Source of the DNA: Fragilaria crotonensis
Taxonomy: Eukaryota; Bacillariophyta; Fragilariophyceae; Fragilariales; Fragilariaceae
Direction of reading: 5' to 3'
Assembly (NCBI GenBank): GCA_022925895.1
Contig: JAKSYS010000509.1
Coordinates: 1 to 46,382, forward strand
DNA length: 46,382 nucleotides
Below are positions 20,634 through 28,860 of this stretch, one piece after another. Under the pieces are notes generated by a model. It was given only the letters and a program-made list of their open reading frames with translations, was not told the origin of the DNA and made no database searches. Numbering within the stretch: the stretch's first letter is position 1; every line of letters begins with the position of its first letter. Made by a program: the position numbers and the translations under genes.

Positions 20634-22717
20634 TCACAATAAGTCACCTTTGACCCTTGCACTCATCCTCAACTCGGAATGAACGAAGCCACTGTCAAAG
20701 TCGAGAACACACCGGTGACTCTTTAAGGCTTTCTTCAGTCTTTCGATTTGGGGGAAGAGGAGTTGTTGATTGGGAACAACAGCCGACATGGTCTGAGCAA
20801 CTGCATTCAGATCTTGATTCGCCACGTCAGCCGTGGCAAGCTTCTGATGCTCCTGTTGGAGATGATGGTACGTACATATATATGCTCGTGCCGGCGAAGC
20901 AAACTTCTCAATCCTTTCCTTCGTTAGAACATTGATAGGGCACGTGCAGTCTCTCACCAACTGCTTGAAGTTGTCACGACCTCGTTTTCGTGATAGTGGC
21001 ATTCGTCGATAGTATGCTTTGGCGTGTGCCCAACTGTATTCAACACCCTCCCCAGCAAGCTCTGCATGAAACTTTGGTGTGAGCAGAACTGTTACGCCAT
21101 GCTGTGATCCTAGGTGTTGAAGAGCCGTTTCCTCGTGCTTGAAATCCGTGCATTCTGCCATGATATGGCGAAGCGAGAACTGTAAGTTAACGATCCCTGT
21201 GATGTGATCTTTGCGTCCATCAAGCGTGTACTTGTCTAACGAGTCTCTTTCAATTAGCCCTCGCTCTCCCAGAACTTGAAGTAGGCCTTTGGGCTGTCCC
21301 TCCCATCCAGAAGCAATTTGTTCCCCTGCGATCCGAAAGCTCAATGTTGTTATTCCTCGCAAAGTCTTGAAGTTCTTTCTTTGTGTAACCTCGTTGCTGC
21401 TGGAGCGTCACACCCCTTCTCGTTCAGTGCTTCCAGAAGCACCTTCTTTGACCTTTCAACAACCTTAACTTTCCCCGTCAGCCGATCATGCCTTTGGACT
21501 TCCCTTTGATCAGGAGTAAGGTACCATGGACCCGAATCAGAGGCTTTGAAGATCAAGCACTGAGTATCAGCCACGCCCAGCAACGGTAAGTTTGGACCGA
21601 GGAATCCCTCGTTTGCCAAAATGATCGTATCTCTCATTCTCGCTTGTGTCCCTCCATAGGACTTGGACATGTGCTGAGCACTGAGGGCATGTTTGCGCTT
21701 ACGAGCATGTCCTTGACTGTGATCGAACATGAAGACCAAGTCAAATGTTGGATAGAGAACCTTCAAGCAGTCGATGACGTCTTCGAATTGAAGACTCATG
21801 TGATAGGAGTTCCAGTACCCTTCATTATTTACTCCGATGTAAAGGTATTTAACAAAAGGAGATTCGGTGAGGGCAGCCTTGTTGGGTGTGCCCAAGATTT
21901 CCATTGCAGCATGCACATCGGTGTAAGTTGCTCCACTTGGTCTTCGCTCTCGATTGATTTGTTCTAACTCCATCTCTGTCAATTGTCGCCCAAAGCCAAA
22001 CTCGCGAGATACGAACGCCGACAACATGAATCCATCTCCTTCTGACTTCGGGAGTAGAGGCCTCTGACCATTCGGGCCAACCCAAGTCTTCGCACCCATC
22101 AAATACTGCGCGAAGACACTTTCATCTTGCCCAATAATCATTATTGGCCGTGCATTTGAAGAAACTCTGATGCTACGTGATGGATTGATTCTTTCTGTTC
22201 CCTCGGCGCCAAAACGATTCCAATAGTCCACGTGAAATTCAATGTGTTCCTCATCTTGGATGATATCGAAGTACGAGTGTCCCATCTCGACATCAACATT
22301 TGGCAAAGTCATAGCTTTACTTTTAGAAATTTGAACCCACCGATTGCAATACGGTTCCAACTCTTGTAGATATGTTGCACAGAATTGTGTTCGATTTGAC
22401 ACAACGTCCTCTCGCTCGTGTCCGTCAACATAAAAACTCTTCCTGCGAGTATCATAACAGAAACCAAGAAGCCTCATCCAACGCCATGCGGTGGTGAAGC
22501 TCAAAGACTGAAGTCCATATGCACGAAGGAATAATTCAATCATCATTTCTTCTTGAGTCTCTGTACCAGCAGTAACTACTTCTAGTTCTTCTTCAGAGCT
22601 GTCGATGTGCAATGTAGTACTATTAGAAGTAGTAGTAGTACCACTACTACTACCGCCACCCCCCAACGCTGCAGCCTCCTCATCTTGCCGCCACTGCAAT
22701 GCCAGTCTCGGTATCAC
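20634..22717 (-). pseudogene. DDE transposase gene, C-terminal part (interrupted by the element at 22718-25490)
   Basis: This is the second half of a large transposase family widespread in diatoms and related to families in fungi. It begins in frame with IPRLALQWRQDEE. It then reads FLRAYGLQSLSFTTAWRWMR, FYVDGHEREDVV, IMIIGQDESVF (first catalytic Asp), TWVGPNGQRPLLPK, FVSREFGFG, NNEGYW, DLVFMFDHSQGH (second Asp), GWEGQPKGLLQVLGERGL, YTLDGRK and LAGEGVEYSWAHAKAYYR (catalytic Glu). Two frame changes near 21416 and 21325, both at runs of four G, break the frame. The missing stretch RGYTKKELQDFARNNN is readable between them. The gene resumes on the far side of the inserted element at 25491. Confidence 0.85.
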
Positions 22718-23318
22718 CATCAGAAGGCCGTTTTTGTTAACTATGTCAATAAATGGTTACTTTTTTGTCGTAAGTGATACATATTTTGTCTTAACATAAT
22801 TTAGGTTTTCCATAAGTAACCACATTACTGTCCGGTTTTAGTATTTCATTGTAACATTCTTACAACGTTTGTTCTATTATCACCACCATAAATGTCGAGC
22901 AATAAACATCTTTAATTTTGGCTGAACATCTTGTTTTTCTGCATGGTAACTTAGAACATGCTTTAAACATATCTGGTAACCATAGGCAACACTCAAAACG
23001 TTTCGGTGCGTACATGACATGTTTGATTTTAATATGTTGATATTCAAACATCTGTTGTTTTCTGATGCCATCATGTTTAATGCAGTCATGTCAATTGTTG
23101 GTATGTGTAGCGACAAGCAAGGGAATCATTTACCAACCAACCGCCATATCGGGCATACCTTTTAAAATAATACATTTGCTTGAACAATCAATTGTGTTTG
23201 TATTGCAACACTAAACTCTTTATCTATCTTCAATCAGGTACTATGTTGAGAATTGGGCCCACACCCCCCACCATCCTTCTTTGCACATTCAAACCATTGC
23301 ACGCCTTTCCTCCGGCAT

Positions 23319-23742
23319 ACAACAGACATGGACAACAATGACATGACTGCCATCCCTGCATCGACTGGGTGACATGGTTAAACCCCCTCCAAACCGTAGC
23401 ACGCCTTTCCTCCGGAATACAACAGACATGGACAACAATGACATGACTGCCATCCCCGCATCGGCTGGGTGACAACAGACATGGACAACAATGACATGAC
23501 TGACATCCCCGCGTCGACTGGGTGACATGGTTAAACCCTCTCCAAACCGTTGCACGCCTTTCCTCCGGAATACAACAGACATGGACAAAAATGACATGAC
23601 TGCCATCCCCGCATTGACTGGGTGACAACAGACATGGACAACAATGACATGACTGCCATCCCCGCATTGACTGGGTGACAACAGACATGGACAACAATGA
23701 CATGACTGCCGTCCCGCGTCGACTGGGTGACATGGTTTAACG
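23319..23742. repeat. Minisatellite with 53-bp units and a higher-order 100-bp form
   Basis: Six copies of a 53-bp unit starting ACAACAGACATGGACAACAA begin at 23319, 23419, 23472, 23572, 23625 and 23678. The copies starting at 23319 and 23472 are followed by an extra piece of about 47 bases (ACATGGTTAAACCC...CCTTTCCTCCGGAAT), giving 100-bp spacing. The last is followed by the start of that piece. Copies differ by few substitutions, so expansion is recent. Open frames crossing it on the minus strand are by-products. Confidence 0.9.
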
Positions 23743-23940
23743 TGCTGCCTGGCAGGCAAGGTCCGCACAACGCCATCGCGGTGACCTCCCCATTCACTTT
23801 TTCCACAACAACGACAATCAACTCGCTGCCTGGCGAGGACTGTGCAGTTTTTGCAGAGGGAAAGAAGGCGGCAACAACCATGCAATGATCGGAAATGATC
23901 GGACGAAAGTCGTCCGATCATGACATTGGTTGGTTAAATA

Positions 23941-24014
23941 ACATCACCGCAGGAATCGAACCCACGTCCTCACCACCGAGGATCAGTCATCTGAGCCAAC
24001 TATGCTATGCCCCA
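23941..24014 (-). pseudogene. tRNA-like sequence with Pol III A and B boxes, degenerate
   Basis: On the minus strand an exact A box TAGCATAGTTGG (24007-23996) and a B box GGGTTCGATTCC (23963-23952) are spaced as in a tRNA of about 74 bases. The T arm can pair with two wobbles. The two acceptor strands do not pair, and the anticodon region offers a 5-bp stem TCCTC/GAGGA with only a 6-base loop. It is therefore not a working tRNA. It could be a tRNA pseudogene or the head of a tRNA-derived SINE. Confidence 0.45.
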
Positions 24015-24580
24015 TTATCTATACATAGATACCAATGATATACATATATAGATATTTCATAATCTTGTCTCCAAAAGTCATCACTGCCACAAATCATGTA
24101 TGTACTTCAATTTTTTGTGACCAACATACATGAAATATGCCCTAAGTACAGCAAGTCACATGTATTGAAAATTATTCTGCTAATAATGTACTACACAGTA
24201 CTGAGTGGATAATTGTATGATGCATAGACTCCGAGCGAGTACAGTTTATGTATGCCATACTATGTATTTGAAAAGTAATACTACACATCCATATAAGATC
24301 ACGTTGCACAAAAAACGGTGGATATAGTAGTATACACGTATGTGCGTTCAAACAGAATAAAAACCTACATTGTTGTAGGTTTGTTGATTGTTTGAGATTA
24401 AAAACATATGTCGCAATCGTGTGAAGTATATGTCGAGCAAGCATAATATTGCAATCATTGATCCATCTCTTATTTTCAGTTGATGTGATTAAGAGCAGTA
24501 GTAAGCACATTTTGTTACTGTCATCAACTTGTTGCTTCCGCTTACACTTCTTCTTGTTGCTCTGTTCCCTTACCCATCAG

Positions 24581-25131
24581 AATTGCCGGAGGAAGGAAGG
24601 CACAGAGCCCGCGAAGCTGCGGAGGAACGAAGGTGCAGAGTCCGCGAACCTGTGGAGGAAGAAAGGCACATAGCCCGCAAAGCTGCTGAAGAGTCAAGAC
24701 GCAGTGCCCGCAAAGCTGCTGAAGGTCGAGACGCAGTGCCCAGGAAGGCGCAGCAAATCCCTTTGAGGACATGCGCCAGCAAGGAAAACGGTATACCATC
24801 TCCACTTCCGGCAAGAGCTGATACCTGGACAATTATTAGCAGCGTGCCATTCATGGAAGAGTGGGGTGGCTGGAGTTCCAAGGGCATCAAACAGTTCAAT
24901 TTCCTGAGGGCGTTAGTGAAAGCGGACCGGGAAGCGGACAAGAATTGTGAGGATGAGCCCAAACGGATGGAAAAGTTGCTGATGGATTTCTGCCAGACAA
25001 AGGTCGGAATAAAGGACACGCAGGATGACGAGAACCAAGACGGTGCGGGAGATGGTGCCAACAACAACGCAGCGGCACGGGCAAAAGCAATGGAGAATGT
25101 TGAGACAGAATGGGACTCTGATGACAACTAG
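24581..25131 (+). CDS. Coiled-coil/acidic protein ORF inside the inserted element (3' exon)
   Basis: The open frame begins upstream at TTG with no ATG. A textbook polypyrimidine tract followed by CATCAG at 24575-24580 suggests a 3' splice site, so coding would start near 24581 as an internal exon; the 5' exon is not identified. The product begins ELPEEGRHRAREAAEERR with four Arg/Glu/Ala-rich repeats of about 15 residues (ARKAAEE type), predicted helical. Next comes a globular-looking stretch, WGGWSSKGIKQFNFLRALVK, and an acidic tail ending WDSDDN with a stop at 25131. The W...G...FN.L...V..DR pattern recalls accessory ORFs of other transposons, but I cannot name the family. It is probably the element's own gene. 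Confidence 0.45.
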
Positions 25132-25490
25132 GAGTTTCTTTTACTGCCATCCACTTAAAAATGCAGTAGAACAACTTTCGTGCGAACAACAATATCTGTT
25201 GTATTAAAAGTAATTACCTTATCTATAACTCAACATAAAATGTAACTTACAATAATTTAACTAAATATGAATTGCAGCGTTACATTATATGTTGTTGACT
25301 TGAGTAAAAATAAATGGTAACTTAAGCGTGCTTTATTTTGTTATCATTATTATCCAAACAAACAATATATGGTAGGAGTAGCATTTTATTTTTAAAGTTA
25401 CCATTTCTGTTAAGAAGTAAAATCTAACTGATAAAAATCTGGTAACACTTAACACCAAAGAAAATAGTTAACAAAAACGGCCTTCTGATG

Positions 25491-26275
25491 ACCGTACTAA
25501 CAATAAAGTCGTGAAGGCTCTCTATTGTTAGTGTTGCTAGATTTTTAATCCCAAAGGACACAATCTGATCCTTGGCATCGGGGTAAATCTCAAGCAATCG
25601 CGGCAGCGGCCGTTTTCCACACTGCACGTAGGCATTTGGGTGGGGAAAGCTTTCGAACTTTCGGAAGACCATATTCCATTCGGCCACAGTCTTATAGAAT
25701 GATGTGGCCTGATTCAGCCCAAGCCTATTCAGAGTTTTGCATGCCTCCTTGCAACAATCATGCCAGGTCCATGCATTCATATTTGCGAGAGCAAGTTGAT
25801 ATGCCAAGCACAGAAAAATTGACCTCTGTCGAATTTCAAATATTTCGGTCTTGGTACAATAGTTCTCAGTATCTCCACCCATCACAACGCCACGCCAGCC
25901 CTCTGAACTCTCATGTACAGACTGCAGTAAGATTATTCGACGCTCTACGGCCTCTTGGGGACTCTCAAGGTACACCGTTCTTCCAGTGGTTGTATCGACA
26001 GTAGTATTTTCAATACTCACGGATTCCCTTCTTGGTTTGAACAGTTGATATGCTTCTGGACTTTCGGGCCAGTAAGAGCATACTGCAGGATTACCAGCGG
26101 CAACAGCATCAACCCTCTGACGCTTATTGGGGGACTCTTGTTCAGATGCATCAGCATCGTCCTCACCAGCAACACTTTCATGAAGCACTGTTGCATAATC
26201 GACAGTACTCGGTCTTGATCTTGTCGATGGGATTGCGAGGGCATTTGCTGCTATCTCCAACACCTTTTTTTCCAT
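25491..26275 (-). pseudogene. DDE transposase gene, N-terminal part (5' of the inserted element)
   Basis: The likely start is ATG 26275 (MEKKVLEIAANALA). It continues with a Ser/Asp/Glu-rich stretch and a basic NKRQRVD, a possible nuclear signal. It then reads ESPQEAVERRIILLQSVHES, KTEIFEIRQRSIFLCLAYQL, ACKTLNRLG and FPHPNAYVQCGKRPLPRLLE, and ends SLHDFIVSTV exactly where the 27-bp inverted end begins. Continuation on the other side of the insertion is in frame at IPRLALQ (22717). Up to the insertion this half is unbroken, which suggests the insertion is a main cause of inactivation. Confidence 0.8.
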
Positions 26276-26300
26276 GATTGGTTCAGGGGGCTTGGATACA

Positions 26301-26668
26301 TCACCTGCCTCGTTTCTTTGGTGACAAATAAAAGTGTTGGTGTTGATAAGAAACTCGGAACACACCACTCAAGTTCGAACCATCGAACCTCGACATCACA
26401 GATCCGAATAAAGCTGCCCGTGACATTGCTGTGTTGAACTTTCGAACGTCTATGATGATTGAAGCATCAATGTGCCCTGTCTTGCAAAGTACGTCCACCC
26501 ATGTTGCTGCAGGAAGCCAACAGTTTGTAAAGCGAGGCCCGTAAACAGGATCCGCGCGAATCAACATGACAGCCTTGACCAAAACGGTCTGAATGCCTTG
26601 GTCAGCCATCCGTCCAATTAACCTCACTTGGTCAACTGGATTTTCAAGTGCATTGAGATGGCAACTGG
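26301..26668 (-). pseudogene. Unknown coding fragment upstream of the DDE transposase
   Basis: A minus-strand frame with no ATG near its beginning reads CHLNALENPVDQVRLIGRMA, VLVKAVMLIRADPVYGPRF and WVDVLCKTGHIDASIIIDV. The composition looks protein-like rather than random, but I do not recognise a family. It overlaps the upstream extension of the transposase frame in another phase, so it could be an eroded earlier exon or a separate relic. Confidence 0.25.
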
Positions 26669-26969
26669 CAGGGTCGGGTTAATTGGAAGGAGTACAACTG
26701 TTGCGGACAATGGCTTTCAAACTCATTGTGAAACGCCCTGCTTCCAACACGAGAAATTATTCTGAAGTACACGACAAAGCTCACTTTCTATTGGCTGCAC
26801 GTACTTTTTGTACTGGGCTGTGCGCCAGGATTTTCGGACGTGAAACCAGCCATATGTTACAGGTCGATCTCGGGTACGAGTACTGTCCTTCAGTACCAGT
26901 AGCAGGATCTGTTACGAAGTCACGAATCGCCATGTGCTGACGTATGATAGTCTTACGAACGTCATCCAC

Positions 26970-27014
26970 ATTACAAGTACAAGTACTCGGAGTCCGAGTA
27001 CTTGTACTTGTAAT
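26970..27014. repeat. 45-bp perfect palindrome
   Basis: Left arm ATTACAAGTACAAGTACTCG plus GA (26970-26991), one central G, and the exact reverse complement at 26993-27014. With 22-bp arms and a single-base centre it could form a cruciform or a very stable RNA hairpin. Its core holds the GTACTCGGAG word that recurs in the spacers of this window. Confidence 0.95.
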
Positions 27015-27066
27015 GGCCGTGTATGTCCCGTAATCGAGCCAATGGAGCGTTTCTCAAAAAACTCAA

Positions 27067-27692
27067 ATGAATGCCCAACCACTCAGGGTGGAGGACGTTG
27101 TGCATCTCGTTCGTAGCCCCATGGCTACTGTAAAGTTGCGCATGATGGCACGAGCAAAAGCACGTCCACACACGTTACGTTTGCATAAAAATTTGTGGCT
27201 CTGGGAAAAGGTTCAACACGATAGCCTGCCGGTTGGTAACGACATCAGTTATTGCTTCGATCATTTTGAGGCATTGGGTGCACAAGAACTCATTTGTGTT
27301 AAAACATACTCAACGGTGTTTCATCACTGAAGATCTGGCGAGTGATCCGTTGCACACGTGGATGCTTTGCCTAAACGTTGAACGAGATGACTGTCTTGCC
27401 TTGGGGGATATCCGACCTGTGCTGCGGTCCATGGACCACAAGAAGAACACCAACGGCAAGTTGGAAGGTGGATGATATGACCTGGTGGCAGCAACTGTCT
27501 AACATTGATGAGGATGGTGTGAGAATAGCTTTGAGAATGGCTGCTGAGTATGGCTTCGAGTTGGAAAGTGGTCTGGAGGGTTGTTTCCGAGTCTCGACCG
27601 TGAAGTATTCGTGTCGGTTTGACAATGATATGGAGGCTCGATTACGTCGTGAAAAGCCTCGACAGTGGGGCTGCAAGCTCATGACACAGTGA
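27067..27692 (+). pseudogene. Unknown gene relic, at least two frames
   Basis: Begins at ATG 27067 (MNAQPLRVEDVVHLVRSPMA), 53 bases beyond the palindrome. It reads RPHTLRLHKNLWLWEKVQHD and VGNDISYCFDHFEALGAQEL, then shifts to EDLASDPLHTWMLCLNVERD and again to WWQQLSNIDEDGVRIALRMA, ending GCKLMTQ with a stop at 27692. The pieces look like one protein of about 200 residues with two or three indels. No family recognised and no signal peptide. It may be a gene with consensus errors or a pseudogene. Confidence 0.35.
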
Positions 27693-28210
27693 TGATAGTC
27701 TCAATACACTATTCACCCAAAGCGCCCGACCCAACTGTGCTTTGACGAATGTTGCATTCAAAATGATGTGAAGCGACATTCGACATAAGTCCTATTTCCA
27801 AATGCCGCGGCTCCCAATAGTCTAGCTAGTAGCTAGCCACTTCCGGACAGTCTTGGACGTACATTACGGTCCCAATTAGCGATGTAGTACTTTGCCATAC
27901 TCGGAGTACATTTTAGATACTGTACCTCGGACGTACCCGTAGGACAGTATTCAGACTACCAGTACTACATTTCGACAGTACTTGCTCCATACGTTGTTTT
28001 AGGGTTGTACTGGTACCTGGTATTACAGTCCTCCGAGTACAAGGTACAAAGTACCGTACTACAGTACGTTCATGCACCCTTTCGAGCTGCGATGATACTC
28101 GTACCGTACGTGATTCCATACTGTAGTACTGGCATACTGGTACGAGTATTCCGAGTATTGTTACTCCGTCACACCCTCACAAATCATGATACACACATAT
28201 AGCATGTAAT
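27693..28210. other. GTAC-rich spacer
   Basis: No gene. By eye about 18 GTAC words lie between 27841 and 28145, where one or two are expected by chance. Many are part of GGTACC, AGTACT or TCGGAGTAC. Confidence 0.7.
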
Positions 28211-28225
28211 TGCATGATGCATGAT

Positions 28226-28795
28226 CAGGGGTGTCCTATTTAAGGCGGGCGCCTTAATTTTGGGGCCAATCGCCTTTTTGAAGCCTTGAAATAGCGCCTT
28301 AAATAAGGTCCTGTAGATTCTACGCTACAAACATACCATCATGTAGAATTGTACGTGTAAGTTTGTACGGAGCATTCTCGTAGCATAGTACGACAGTACT
28401 CCAGTAGATAATAAACAACATACAGTAGACATGGATACAGTACCTTGTTGTACAGTACTCCAGTATATCCGTAGCCAGTAGCAAGATGCTTTACTTGGAC
28501 TTGGAACTCAACTGTTGCAGTGAAAAAAGCTGAAACAATTGAAGTTACTTCCATGATTGTTCATGGTGAGCTGTGAGGTCTGTTGGCAGTGTTATTTTCA
28601 TGATGGACTGAAGTGGGGATGAGCGTTGCAGCTGCTCTGTACAGTCATGAACCTTAACTCTAAATCCCCAAAACCCTAACCCCTAACCCCCACCGCCTTA
28701 CACCGCCTTTTTGAAGGTCCAAAAAAGCGCCTATATTAACTAATTAAGGCGCTGCTAGGCGCGCCGGCCCGGTCGCCTTAAATAGGACACCCCTG
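28226..28795. mobile_element. hAT-type MITE (570 bp)
   Basis: Perfect 22-bp inverted ends: CAGGGGTGTCCTATTTAAGG plus CG at 28226-28247 and its reverse complement at 28774-28795. CAGGGGTG is a typical hAT terminus. The flanks are direct repeats TGCATGATGCATGAT at 28211-28225 and 28796-28810; the last 8 bases (TGCATGAT) fit the 8-bp hAT target duplication, and the extra 7 reflect a target that was itself a tandem 7-mer. There is no coding capacity. The subterminal zones carry several AAGGCG/CGCCTT words. A telomere-like CCCTAACCCCTAACCCC lies inside at about 28674-28690. The element ends 65 bases before the next gene's ATG. Confidence 0.9.
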
Positions 28796-28860
28796 TGCAT
28801 GATGCATGATTGATCACAATCGCTAGCTGTGCCGTTAAAAGTTGATTGTTGCAATTAGAA

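Larger units (their letters stand above)
22718..25490. mobile_element. 2.77-kb element with perfect 27-bp inverted ends, inserted in a transposase gene
   Basis: CATCAGAAGGCCGTTTTTGT plus TAACTAT at 22718-22744 is repeated as an exact reverse complement at 25464-25490. Inside both ends, short GTTAC/GTAAC words recur (22754, 22818, 25317, 25401, 25441), like subterminal binding sites. Removing the element and one copy of a 2-base (GT) or 3-base (GGT) flank rejoins the host gene as FIVSTV then IPRLALQ in frame, so the insertion site is precise. A 2-3 base target duplication suits the CACTA group, but the ends are not CACTA; the superfamily is undetermined. Contents are a minisatellite, a tRNA-like relic and a coiled-coil ORF. 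Confidence 0.8.

Noticed and set aside
23319..23742. CRISPR array
   Set aside because: Repeats are 53-bp units largely directly abutting, with identical rather than unique intervening pieces; the genome is eukaryotic.
23230..23921. Long overlapping minus-strand frames with repeated HVIVVHVCC
   Set aside because: They are translations of the 53-bp minisatellite in several phases at once; no start context and no family.
23941..24014. Functional tRNA gene
   Set aside because: A and B boxes are good, but the acceptor ends do not pair and no normal 7-base anticodon loop can be drawn.
20634..26368. Treating the 25.4-26.4 kb frame and the 20.6-22.7 kb frames as separate genes
   Set aside because: They hold consecutive parts of one transposase and rejoin in frame when the inverted-repeat element is removed.
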